Both the position numbers and the translations under genes were made by a program. Positions 1-7,697 of a stretch of 17,450 nt of DNA are shown here, in pieces. Below the pieces are notes generated by a model that worked only from the letters and a program-made list of their open reading frames with translations, was not told the DNA's origin and did not search any database. Origin of the DNA: an uncultured Lachnospiraceae bacterium. GTDB lineage: Bacteria; Bacillota; Clostridia; Lachnospirales; Lachnospiraceae. Each line of letters begins with the position of its first letter. The first letter of the stretch is position 1. The stretch is taken from contig CADCPL010000121.1 in assembly GCA_902803305.1 (NCBI GenBank), forward strand, positions 1-17,450, written 5' to 3'.

Positions 1-992
1 GTTGTAGAGCCGGCATCTATCCCGAGGAAGCACTCACCGGTATATTCGGAAAGAGGCTTCTTTGTTACTTTTGCCTTTTCGTGCCTTGCCGTAAAATCAT
101 TGTATTCGCTGTCACCTGCAAACAGCGGCTCCATTCGTGCCACTTCAAATTCCATTTTTATCTTGTTGTCAAGAAGCGTGATAAGAGAATCGATAGACAC
201 GACTGCGGATTCTTTGTAATTAAATGCGGCTCCCATCGCAGCAAACAGATGAGAGTTTTCGGGTATGAAAGTGTGTTCCTCGTCAAGCTGCAGAGTCCTT
301 ATGAAAGCATTTGTAAGCTCCGATAGGAAGTGAAGGGGACCGCCGAGGAATGCAACATGGCCCCTTATGGGCTTTCCGCATGCAAGACCTGAGATGGTCT
401 GATTGACAACAGCCTGAAAGATCGAAGCTGCCAGATCTTCTTTGGTAGCCCCGTCGTTGATAAGAGGCTGAATATCTGATTTTGCAAAAACGCCGCACCT
501 TGCTGCGATCGTATACAGACTGTGATAATCCTTGGCAAGTTCGTTGAGCCCGGAAGAATCGGTCATAAGGAGTGCGGCCATCTGATCGATGAACGAACCG
601 GTACCGCCTGCGCATATTCCGTTCATGCGCTGCTCTATATTACCGTCCTCAAAGTATATGATCTTGGCATCTTCACCGCCAAGCTCGATCGCAACGTCTG
701 TTTTCGGGTACATCTTGGACAGCGCGGTGCTGACACATATAACCTCCTGAACAAAAGGGATGTTCATGTGATTGGCAAGTGTGAGTCCGCCGCTTCCGGT
801 TATTATCGGGTAAAGTGATATGGGACCGAGAAGGTCTTTTGCAGATGAGAGAAGGTCTCTCAGTGTATTCTGAATATCGGCAAAGTGCCTTCTGTAGTCA
901 GAGAACAGAAGGTTATCGTCATTATCGAGTATGGCGATCTTTACGGTAGTGGAACCGATGTCGATGCCGAGAAAGTACTTTTTTTCGCTCAT
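1..992 (-). CDS. Acyl-CoA dehydratase activase-like ATPase (BcrAD/BadFG family), partial at the left edge
   Basis: Bases 992 to 1 on the minus strand encode 330 residues before the edge. The start ATG (992-990) follows an AAGGAA ribosome site. The chain opens with the phosphate-binding loop DIGSTTVK (residues 11-18) of the ASKHA/acetate-kinase fold. It continues with ELGGEDAKI (103-111), NGICAGGTGSFIDQMA (124-139), ARCGVFAKSDIQPLINDGA (164-182) and FLGGP. These are hallmarks of HgdC-type activators that inject electrons by ATP hydrolysis into 2-hydroxyacyl-CoA dehydratases or benzoyl-CoA reductases. Cys127 and Cys166 sit where HgdC holds its shared [4Fe-4S] cluster. At the edge a second copy of the ATPase start appears (CFLGIDAGST, 321-330). 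This points to the large fused clostridial form (tandem activase domains, then dehydratase-like regions, roughly 1400 residues) rather than a 260-residue stand-alone activator. The real substrate of the large fused form is, to my knowledge, not established. Confidence 0.88.
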   Translation of the reverse strand, partial: MSEKKYFLGIDIGSTTVKIAILDNDDNLLFSDYRRHFADIQNTLRDLLSSAKDLLGPISLYPIITGSGGLTLANHMNIPFVQEVICVSTALSKMYPKTDVAIELGGEDAKIIYFEDGNIEQRMNGICAGGTGSFIDQMAALLMTDSSGLNELAKDYHSLYTIAARCGVFAKSDIQPLINDGATKEDLAASIFQAVVNQTISGLACGKPIRGHVAFLGGPLHFLSELTNAFIRTLQLDEEHTFIPENSHLFAAMGAAFNYKESAVVSIDSLITLLDNKIKMEFEVARMEPLFAGDSEYNDFTARHEKAKVTKKPLSEYTGECFLGIDAGST

Positions 993-1024
993 GTTTCATT
1001 TCCTTGTTAAATACAGTGCGTATT

Positions 1025-1053
1025 ATTATATAATCTTGACATTTCTTTTTCAA
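1025..1053 (-). promoter_or_regulatory. Sigma-A-type promoter of the activase-like gene
   Basis: Read on the minus strand, a TTGAAA -35 box (1053-1048) is followed by exactly 17 bases and a perfect TATAAT -10 box (1030-1025). Transcription would start near 1018 and give a leader of about 25 bases before the ATG at 992. This is sequence evidence only, but both boxes and the spacing are near consensus. Confidence 0.7.
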
Positions 1054-1097
1054 GGCGGACTCTGATTTTATTGTGCCGACCACACATCTAATTACAA

Positions 1098-1126
1098 TTT
1101 ACATTGGAATGCGGAAATGGTATAAT
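1098..1126 (+). promoter_or_regulatory. Sigma-A-type promoter of the rhomboid-like gene
   Basis: TTTACA (1098-1103, five of six consensus bases) is followed by a 17-base spacer and a perfect TATAAT (1121-1126). Transcription would begin near 1133, about 25 bases before the ATG at 1158. It probably also serves the M16C peptidase gene and perhaps the genes after it, since I saw no terminator in between. It is divergent from the promoter at 1025-1053, and the two -35 boxes lie about 45 bases apart. Confidence 0.72.
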
Positions 1127-1157
1127 ATCACGGATTATGTGGAGATAAGAGGTAACC

Positions 1158-2012
1158 ATGAACAGGTTTTTGAACAGTCTTGAAAGGAAGATCGGCAGGT
1201 ATGCCATCAGAAACCTTTCGCTGTATATAATAATAGCTTACATCATCGGATATATTCTTGCCCTTACCGGATCTGTAGAATTCATCAGTCTCAACCCATA
1301 CTACATTGCCAGAGGACAGATATGGAGGATAATCACATGGATCATCGTGCCTCCGAGCAGCCTGGATATATTCACGATCATAATGCTGTATTTCTTTTAC
1401 AGCATAGGATCTGCGCTGGAGCGAACATGGGGCGCTTTCCGCTATAATGTATATATCTTCTCGGGCATTATATTCACGGTACTTGGAGCAGTTCTTCTGT
1501 ATGTGATCTCAACAAACGGAGGACTGGACGGTGTTTCGGCAGGTTATCTTGTAAGCCGCGGCTTTTCCACGTACTACATAAATCTGTCGATATTTCTTGC
1601 CTTTGCCGCAACTTATCCAAACATTCAGGTTCTTCTGTTCTTTGTAATACCTGTTAAAGTCAAGTGGCTTGCGTATGTTGACGCCGCGATACTCGTGTAT
1701 CAGTTCGTCATAAGCGGCGCGGCCGGAAGGATAGCGATCGTGATGAGCCTGCTCAACTTCCTTGTATTCTTCCTCTCAACGAGAAACTTCAAACGCGTTT
1801 CTCCGTCGGAAATATACAGAAAGAGAGCATATCAAAGGGCCGCATCTTCGGCATCTTCGGCAAGAAGCGGCAGGATCACCAAGCATAAATGCGCGATCTG
1901 CGGCAGGACGGAAGAGGACGGAGCCGATCTTGAATTCAGATTCTGCTCCAAATGTAACGGGAATTACGAATACTGTAATGAGCATTTGTTCACACATAAA
2001 CATATAATGTAG
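1158..2012 (+). CDS. Rhomboid-like polytopic membrane protein with C-terminal Cys/His metal-binding tail; probable non-protease
   Basis: 284 residues; the start ATG has an AGAGGT site 4 bases upstream. Residues about 20-205 form six or so hydrophobic segments. The pattern GQIWRIITWI (about 53-62), followed by a membrane helix ending in SALERTWGAFRYN, matches the L1 loop and helix-2 region of rhomboids (WR, then ExxWG.xR). I find no GxSG serine motif in the later helices, and the helix-4 region reads STYYINLSIFLAF. By family knowledge it would therefore be an inactive rhomboid relative (a Derlin/TMEM115-like pseudoprotease), perhaps a membrane chaperone or adaptor. The cytosolic end carries C245-x2-C248, C263-x2-C266, C273-x2-H276, H280 and H282, enough ligands for two zinc ions. 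The next gene encodes a cytoplasmic zinc peptidase. A functional link to it is only a guess from adjacency. Confidence 0.75.
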   Translation: MNRFLNSLERKIGRYAIRNLSLYIIIAYIIGYILALTGSVEFISLNPYYIARGQIWRIITWIIVPPSSLDIFTIIMLYFFYSIGSALERTWGAFRYNVYIFSGIIFTVLGAVLLYVISTNGGLDGVSAGYLVSRGFSTYYINLSIFLAFAATYPNIQVLLFFVIPVKVKWLAYVDAAILVYQFVISGAAGRIAIVMSLLNFLVFFLSTRNFKRVSPSEIYRKRAYQRAASSASSARSGRITKHKCAICGRTEEDGADLEFRFCSKCNGNYEYCNEHLFTHKHIM

Positions 2013-2020
2013 ATAGGAGG

Positions 2021-2078
2021 GGCCCACCGAAGTGGCTATCCCATAACGAAGTTGTGGGATGCTGCCGGCGAGGCGGAG
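2021..2078 (+). promoter_or_regulatory. Predicted structured leader: three consecutive stem-loops just before the M16C peptidase start
   Basis: The 72 bases between the rhomboid-like gene and the M16C ATG fold on paper into three hairpins. H1 pairs CCAC (2024-2027) with GTGG (2032-2035) around a CGAA loop. H2 pairs ATCCCATAAC (2038-2047) with GTTGTGGGAT (2051-2060), ten pairs with one T-G wobble around a GAA loop. H3 pairs CTGCC (2062-2066) with GGCGG (2072-2076), so half of the GGAG ribosome site (2075-2078) is base-paired. An unused AGGAGG lies at 2015-2020. I do not recognise a known riboswitch class. A translational control element or an mRNA processing/stability element would both fit. 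Confidence 0.5.
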
Positions 2079-2084
2079 AACCTT

Positions 2085-5012
2085 ATGAACATTCAAAAAC
2101 TGACCGCATACGAACTCATTTCAAAGACCGACATAAAAGACATCAAGTCGACCGGGTATATCTTCAGTCACAAGAAGACCGGAGCAAGAGTCGTATGTAT
2201 TGAAAATGATGATGACAACAAAGTATTTTACATAGGCTTTCGTACACCGCCGGAGGATTCAACGGGAGTTCCGCATATCATTGAGCATTCGGTGCTCTGC
2301 GGGTCCAAGAAGTATCCCGCGAAGGATCCTTTTGTTGAACTTGCAAAGGGTTCGCTCAACACATTTCTCAATGCAATGACATATCCCGACAAGACCGTGT
2401 ATCCTGTTGCTAGCTGCAATGATCAGGATTTCAGGAATCTTTGTGATGTTTATCTTGATGCGGTTTTTTATCCGAACATCTATTCCCGCAAGGAGATATT
2501 CAAACAGGAAGGATGGCACTATGAGATCGAGGATCCGAAGGATCCGATCACTCTTAACGGTGTCGTATACTCCGAGATGAAGGGAGCATTTTCATCACCG
2601 GATGATATGCTCGGACGTGCTGTTTTTGATTCACTGTTTCCCGATACATGTTACGGTGTGGAATCGGGAGGAGATCCTGATGTGATCCCTTCTCTTACGT
2701 ATGAGGATTTTCTTGATTTTCACGGAAGATACTATCATCCGTCGAACAGTTACATATATCTGTACGGGAATGTCGATTTTGATGAGCGTCTCGACTATAT
2801 CGACAGGGAGTATTTGAGCCGCTTTGACAGGCTTGATATCGACTCCGGGATCAAGACCCAGAAGCCGTTTGCAAGCCCGGCGGATATCGTAAAGGAATAT
2901 CCGATAACAAACGATGAACCCGAGGAGCAGAATTCTTATCTTTCGTACAACACCGTTATATCGACAAGTCTCGATCCGAAGCTCTATGTTGCTTTTCAGG
3001 TGATAGATTATGCTCTTTTGTCATCACCGGGTGCGGTGCTCAAGCAGGCACTTCTTGATTCCGGGATCTGCAAGGATGTTCAGTCCATGTATGAGAACGG
3101 AATACTTCAGCCGTATCTGTCGATAATAGTCAAGAATTCCGATCTGAAGGATAAGGAGAGATTTAAAGAAATAATCCAAACCGAACTTAAGAAGGTTGTG
3201 GAGAACGGCTATGACAAAAAGGCACTTCTTGCCGCACTCAATCTGTTTGAGTTTAAGTTCCGCGAGGCTGATTACGGACATTATCCGAAGGGACTCATGT
3301 ACGGCCTTACGGCGCTCGACTCGTGGCTGTATGATGACGATAAGCCGTTCATCCATATCATGGCGCTTGACACATTTTCATATCTTCGCAAAATGGTCGA
3401 GACCAATTATTTTGAAGAACTGACGCGTACGTACCTTCTCGATAATGCGCACAGCTCCTGCGTTTGCCTTGTTCCCGTAAGAGGTCTTACCGGTAAAAAG
3501 GACAAAGAGCTTGCGAATCGTCTTAAGGATGTCAAGGATCGTATGAGCGATGCCGAAGTGGCAAAACTGGTTGAAGATACGAAAGCGCTCCACGCATATC
3601 AGGAAGAGGAGGATACGGAAGAAGTACTGAAATGCATCCCGCTTCTTGAAATATCCGATATCAAAAAAGATGCGGAAGATTTCGTTAACAGCAAAAGCCT
3701 TATCGAAGGAAAGCAGATCCTTACGCATGATCTTTTCACTAACGGTATAGGATATCTTACGATATCGTTCGATCTTGATAAGATAACGGATGAACTTCTG
3801 CCGTATGTCGGAATCCTCAAGGCGATACTCGGACTTGTGAACACGGAGCATTATTCGTATTCGGATCTTGCCAATGAGATCTTCCTTAATTCAGGCGGGA
3901 TCAGTACCGATACCGGCATATACACCGATCTTGAGTGCATAGATAACTATTGTCATTATTTTGAGATCAGAGCGAAGATCTTTTATGACAAGCTGGGATT
4001 TGCCTTTGATATGATACGTGAGATCATTTATACATCGGACCTGGCCGACAGGAAGCGTATGTATGAACTGATCTGCATGATCAAGTCGCGGCTTCAGATG
4101 GCAATGATGAGTTCGGGTCATGTCGTTGCGATGAAAAGAGCGGCATCGTCTGTTTCAAGAGCAGACATGATAAATGAGATGACCGGCGGCATCAGCTTCT
4201 ACAGGCTCATCGAATCACTGGAAAAGGATTTTGACAGCCGATTCGAGGACCTTTGCGATAAGCTTACGAGCGTGTCGCAGATGATCTTTACTTCGGAGAA
4301 TATCAGGCTGTTTGATTATATCGCCGAAAAGGATGCATTTGACAGATTTACCGATGAAGTCAAGGTATTCATAAAAGATGCGCCCGACAGGCATTACGAC
4401 AGCGTATCATATGATTTTAAACCCGTAAGTACAAGTGAAGGATACAAGACAAGCGCCAAGGTACAGTATGTTGCCAAGGTTGGATCTTACCGGGACGAAG
4501 GACTGCCGTATACAGGTGCGCTTAAAGTCTTAAAGACAATAATGGGTTATGATTATCTGTGGAACCAGGTGAGGGTTGTAGGCGGAGCATACGGCTGCTT
4601 CGGGACGTTTTCGCGGACAGGAAAGGTTTCGTTCGGCTCGTACAGGGATCCCAATCTTAAAAGAACACTTGATATTTATGATGCGGCGGCCGAATATCTC
4701 GATAAATTTGATGCAAGTGCCAGAGATATGACAAAGTATATACTCGGTACCGTATCGGATCTTGATTTTCCCCTTTCACCGAGTGCAAAGGGAACAAGGA
4801 GCAAGGATGCGTATCTTTGCAATGACAGTTTTGAGAAGATCCAAAAGGAACGTGATGAGATACTCGGATGTACGAGTGCGGATATCAGGGCACTTGCGGC
4901 ATATATCAGGAAAATGAAAGAGAATTCTTCGATCTGCGTTGTGGGAGGAGAAGAAGAGATAGATAAGGAAAAAGATCTGTTTAACATGACGGAACCTCTG
5001 TTCATGCAATAG
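2085..5012 (+). CDS. M16C family zinc metallopeptidase (presequence protease / Cym1 / insulinase-like)
   Basis: 975 residues from ATG 2085, which has GGAG six bases upstream. An in-frame TTG at 2052 would add 11 residues but has no good ribosome site and falls inside the predicted hairpins. The inverted zinc motif HIIEH is at residues 64-68, with the third ligand E164 in VVYSEMKG. The 96-residue spacing matches presequence proteases. The distal R/Y pair of the C-terminal half is present in VRVVGGAYG (R830, Y836). Length, four-domain size and lack of a signal peptide fit a cytoplasmic M16C enzyme that encloses and cuts unfolded peptides of a few tens of residues. Bacterial substrates are generally unknown. 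It sits 18 bases before the DUF4349 lipoprotein gene, so the two are probably cotranscribed. Family assignment is secure; the physiological role is not. Confidence 0.93.
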   Translation: MNIQKLTAYELISKTDIKDIKSTGYIFSHKKTGARVVCIENDDDNKVFYIGFRTPPEDSTGVPHIIEHSVLCGSKKYPAKDPFVELAKGSLNTFLNAMTYPDKTVYPVASCNDQDFRNLCDVYLDAVFYPNIYSRKEIFKQEGWHYEIEDPKDPITLNGVVYSEMKGAFSSPDDMLGRAVFDSLFPDTCYGVESGGDPDVIPSLTYEDFLDFHGRYYHPSNSYIYLYGNVDFDERLDYIDREYLSRFDRLDIDSGIKTQKPFASPADIVKEYPITNDEPEEQNSYLSYNTVISTSLDPKLYVAFQVIDYALLSSPGAVLKQALLDSGICKDVQSMYENGILQPYLSIIVKNSDLKDKERFKEIIQTELKKVVENGYDKKALLAALNLFEFKFREADYGHYPKGLMYGLTALDSWLYDDDKPFIHIMALDTFSYLRKMVETNYFEELTRTYLLDNAHSSCVCLVPVRGLTGKKDKELANRLKDVKDRMSDAEVAKLVEDTKALHAYQEEEDTEEVLKCIPLLEISDIKKDAEDFVNSKSLIEGKQILTHDLFTNGIGYLTISFDLDKITDELLPYVGILKAILGLVNTEHYSYSDLANEIFLNSGGISTDTGIYTDLECIDNYCHYFEIRAKIFYDKLGFAFDMIREIIYTSDLADRKRMYELICMIKSRLQMAMMSSGHVVAMKRAASSVSRADMINEMTGGISFYRLIESLEKDFDSRFEDLCDKLTSVSQMIFTSENIRLFDYIAEKDAFDRFTDEVKVFIKDAPDRHYDSVSYDFKPVSTSEGYKTSAKVQYVAKVGSYRDEGLPYTGALKVLKTIMGYDYLWNQVRVVGGAYGCFGTFSRTGKVSFGSYRDPNLKRTLDIYDAAAEYLDKFDASARDMTKYILGTVSDLDFPLSPSAKGTRSKDAYLCNDSFEKIQKERDEILGCTSADIRALAAYIRKMKENSSICVVGGEEEIDKEKDLFNMTEPLFMQ

Positions 5013-5030
5013 AAAAGGAGAGTACTTAAC

Positions 5031-6128
5031 ATGAAGAAAAGAGTTTTGTTGTTTACATCGGCGCTTTGTATGTTTTCCGTTGGACTGGCGGCCTGCGGAG
5101 GATCGAGTTCTTCCGATTCGGGCGCGATGTTCAAAAGTGAAGCGGCTCCCGCGGCGGCTGCCGAAGCGGCTAACGATTATGACACGTATGCCGAAGAAGC
5201 CGTAAGCGATGACATATATGAGTATGATAACTCCGCCGACTCTTCCGCAGGCGGTTCGGGATCCGATTCGGGCGCTCCGAGCGATTCCGAGATCCAGAGC
5301 AACTCAAACAGAAAACTCATCAAGACCGTTAATCTGTCTGCCGAGACAAAAGAATTCGATAAGCTCATATCGAATGTCAGTGAGCGTATCAACAGCCTTG
5401 GCGGTTATGCGGAGAGCATGAACATTCAGGGAAGTTCTTATGAGGGCAGTAATGAAAGAAGGACGGCTTATATTGTTGCAAGGATACCTGCATCAAACCT
5501 CGATCAGTTTGTAAAGTCAGTCAGTGAAGCGTCAAACATTACGAGCAAGAATGAATCGGCTGAGGACGTAACGCTCCAGTATGCCGATGTTGAGGCGCAT
5601 AAAGATTCTCTTAAGATAGAACAGAAAAGACTCAATGAACTGCTCGAGCAGGCAGATACACTTGAGAACATAATTGAGCTTGAGAACAGACTTACCGAAG
5701 TCAGATACGAGATCGAGAGTTACGAATCAAGGCTTCGTACGATGAACAACCAGGTTCAGTATTCAACGGTCAACCTTAATGTATCCGAGGTCAGGGATTA
5801 TACTCCCGAGCCTGTTTACGAGGAGACGTTCGGAGAGAGACTGCGGAACGGATTCCTTGAAAGCTGTGAAGATGCATGGGACGCTATACAGGATTTCATC
5901 GTGGGATTTGTATCATTCCTTCCGATGCTTGTTGTAATGCTCCTGATACTTGGAGTTGTATTTGCCATTGTACTTGGCATCATCAAACTGATAATCAAGA
6001 TTGCCAAGGCAACGGGTAAGAAGAAACCGGTAAAAACAGCCGATAAACCTGTACAGGCAGTGGCTCTTCCGAATCCGCCCGAGAAGAGCGCCGAAGAGCA
6101 AAAGGATGAGGCCGGGGACAGGAAATAA
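5031..6128 (+). CDS. DUF4349 lipoprotein with long coiled-coil region and C-terminal membrane segment
   Basis: 365 residues; AAGGAG lies 10 bases before the ATG. A lysine-rich signal peptide ends in the lipobox LAAC, with C22 as the likely lipidated residue. A low-complexity Ser/Ala/Asp/Glu/Tyr linker follows (about 23-92). Residues about 93-255 match my picture of the DUF4349 domain. It starts with RKLIKTVNLSAETKEFD, has the strand YIVARIPASNLDQFV, then a long charged helical stretch (about 185-240, heptad-like Leu/Glu pattern), and closes with QYSTVNLNVSEV. A long hydrophobic stretch (about 289-325) anchors it in the membrane, followed by a Lys/Pro-rich cytosolic tail. The bulk is thus outside the cell, held at both ends. 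Function is unknown for the family. The stop codon shares its last base with the era start (TAATG). Confidence 0.85.
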   Translation: MKKRVLLFTSALCMFSVGLAACGGSSSSDSGAMFKSEAAPAAAAEAANDYDTYAEEAVSDDIYEYDNSADSSAGGSGSDSGAPSDSEIQSNSNRKLIKTVNLSAETKEFDKLISNVSERINSLGGYAESMNIQGSSYEGSNERRTAYIVARIPASNLDQFVKSVSEASNITSKNESAEDVTLQYADVEAHKDSLKIEQKRLNELLEQADTLENIIELENRLTEVRYEIESYESRLRTMNNQVQYSTVNLNVSEVRDYTPEPVYEETFGERLRNGFLESCEDAWDAIQDFIVGFVSFLPMLVVMLLILGVVFAIVLGIIKLIIKIAKATGKKKPVKTADKPVQAVALPNPPEKSAEEQKDEAGDRK

Positions 6129-7045
6129 TGCAGGAGAGCGGTTTCAGATCAGGATTTGTTGCGGTGATCGGAAGACCGAATGTCGGTAAGTCTACCCTGA
6201 CTAACCGGATCATCGGCCAGAAGATCGCGATAACATCAAATAAGCCGCAGACAACGAGAAACCGTATCCGTACGGTATATACTTGTGAACGCGGCCAGAT
6301 CGTGTTTGTGGATACTCCGGGTATCCACAAGGCAAAGAACCGGCTTGGTGAGTATATGATGACGGCGGCAAAGCGCACCGTAAGCGAAGCGGATCTGATA
6401 CTGTGGCTTGTTGAAGCCGATGAATACGTAGGCCCCGGTGATCGCTCGATCGGAGAGCAGATGCGCGCTCTGAAGGTACCTGTGATACTCGTGATCAACA
6501 AGATCGATGCGAAGAAAAAAGAAGAGATTCCGGGAATCATAAACATATACAAGGATCTGTGCGATCCGGTTGAGATCGTTCCGGTTTCGGCTCTTAAGGG
6601 ATACAATGTTGATGTTCTTGTCGATCAGATATTTAAATATCTTCCGGAAGGAGTGGCGTTTTTTGATGAGGATACCGTCACCGACCAGACCATCCGGCAG
6701 ATCGTTGCTGAGCTTATAAGAGAAAAGGCCCTGCGCTGCCTGGGTGATGAAGTCCCGCACGGTGTTGCGGTCATGATAGAGTCGATGAACTTTAAGAAAA
6801 ACATCGTGGATATCGAAGCGACCGTTATATGCGAAAAGGACTCTCACAAGGGTATCATGATAGGAAAAGGCGGATCGATGCTGAGAAAGATCGGAAGCGC
6901 GGCAAGGTATGAGATAGAAAAACTCCTTGAGAAGCAGGTTAACCTTCAGATATGGATCAAAGTAAAAAAAGACTGGCGAGACAGTGATGTTCTTCTTAAG
7001 AACATGGGATATGACAGGAAAGAATTGACCAATGACCAGTTATGA
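6128..7045 (+). CDS. era: GTPase Era (16S rRNA processing and 30S subunit assembly)
   Basis: 305 residues, the usual Era length. The G1 loop GRPNVGKS is at 15-22, the switch I TT at 42-43, G3 DTPG at 62-65, and G4 NKID at 124-127. A G5-like SAL follows (VPVSALKG). The C-terminal KH domain shows GIMIGKGG (242-249) and the downstream helix LRKIGSAAR. Era binds the 3' end of 16S rRNA through this KH domain and acts as a GTP-dependent checkpoint in small-subunit maturation at the cytoplasm/membrane face. The ATG overlaps the stop of the DUF4349 gene by one base, which suggests translational coupling. The end overlaps recO by 14 bases. The era-recO adjacency is widespread in Firmicutes. Confidence 0.98.
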   Translation: MQESGFRSGFVAVIGRPNVGKSTLTNRIIGQKIAITSNKPQTTRNRIRTVYTCERGQIVFVDTPGIHKAKNRLGEYMMTAAKRTVSEADLILWLVEADEYVGPGDRSIGEQMRALKVPVILVINKIDAKKKEEIPGIINIYKDLCDPVEIVPVSALKGYNVDVLVDQIFKYLPEGVAFFDEDTVTDQTIRQIVAELIREKALRCLGDEVPHGVAVMIESMNFKKNIVDIEATVICEKDSHKGIMIGKGGSMLRKIGSAARYEIEKLLEKQVNLQIWIKVKKDWRDSDVLLKNMGYDRKELTNDQL

Positions 7046-7697
7046 TTCGGGCCCGGTCATTGCAACCGGGATGGTGCTCTTAAGTACTCCGGCAGGTGAT
7101 TACGACAGAAGAGTCGTGATCCTGACAAAAGAAAGAGGTAAGATAACCGCATTCGCCAAGGGTGCAAGGCGTCCGGGTTCGAGACTCCTTGCGGGGACCG
7201 ATCAGTTTGTGTTCGGCAAGTTCAAGATGTTTGAAGGAAAAACCGCATATAATCTCATTGAAGTGTCTGCATCAAAATATTTTGAAGAGCTTCGTGGTGA
7301 TTATGAGAGTGCATGCCTCGGAATGTATTTTCTTGAATTCGCTGATTATTATACGAGAGAGAATAACGACGAGACCGCGATGCTCGGGCTTTTATATCAG
7401 TCGGTAAGAGCACTTTGCAAACAGTCGCTTGACAACAGGCTGGTAAGAGTCATATATGAAATGAAGGCGATCGTCGTCAACGGTGAGTTCCCCGGGATAC
7501 CTTCCGACAGGAAACTCAGTGATTCGGCAGCATATGCTGTTGGGTTCATAGAGAGGACACCGGTGGAAAAACTGTACACCTTTGCCGTATCCGACAGTGT
7601 GCTTGATGAACTTCGCGATCTTGCGGATTATTACAGAAGCAAGATAGTGGATAAGAGGCTGAAAAGCCTGCAGCTCATACAGGACATGGGCTTGTGA
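7032..7697 (+). CDS. recO: DNA repair protein RecO, short form without zinc-binding cysteines
   Basis: 221 residues, starting inside the era reading frame. The N-terminal OB-fold is typical: ATGMVLLSTPAGDYDRRVV, then LTKERGKITAFAKGARRPGSRL and LLAGTDQF. The helical C-terminal half follows (YFLEFADYYTREN, LVRVIYEMKAIVVNGEFP). RecO loads RecA onto SSB-coated single strands together with RecR in RecFOR repair. Most Firmicutes RecO proteins are about 240-260 residues and carry a four-cysteine zinc site after the NGEFP-like motif. Here that segment reads GIPSDRKLSDSAAYAVGF and only two cysteines occur in the whole chain, both before it. The site therefore appears lost, as in E. coli RecO. The fold and gene position make the assignment solid. 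Confidence 0.93.
   Translation: MTSYDSGPVIATGMVLLSTPAGDYDRRVVILTKERGKITAFAKGARRPGSRLLAGTDQFVFGKFKMFEGKTAYNLIEVSASKYFEELRGDYESACLGMYFLEFADYYTRENNDETAMLGLLYQSVRALCKQSLDNRLVRVIYEMKAIVVNGEFPGIPSDRKLSDSAAYAVGFIERTPVEKLYTFAVSDSVLDELRDLADYYRSKIVDKRLKSLQLIQDMGL

Noticed and set aside
1036..1041. Perfect TTGACA on the plus strand
   Set aside because: No -10 box at 16-18 bases downstream (ACTCTG region); it overlaps the spacer of the minus-strand promoter and is likely fortuitous.
2021..2078. Guanidine-II (mini-ykkC) riboswitch, suggested by two adjacent small hairpins with CGAA-like loops
   Set aside because: The class needs ACGR tetraloops closed directly by the stem; hairpin 2 closes on a GAA triloop instead, and the downstream gene is not a guanidine exporter or urea-type enzyme.
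2052..2084. TTG start 11 codons upstream of the M16C ATG
   Set aside because: It falls inside predicted stem-loop 2, has no spaced ribosome site, and the added residues are not part of the family's N-terminus; ATG 2085 has GGAG six bases before it.
5995..6847. Two overlapping 203-codon minus-strand frames opposite the DUF4349 gene end and era
   Set aside because: Shadows of the plus-strand genes; compositions are unlike real proteins and there are no ribosome sites or motifs.
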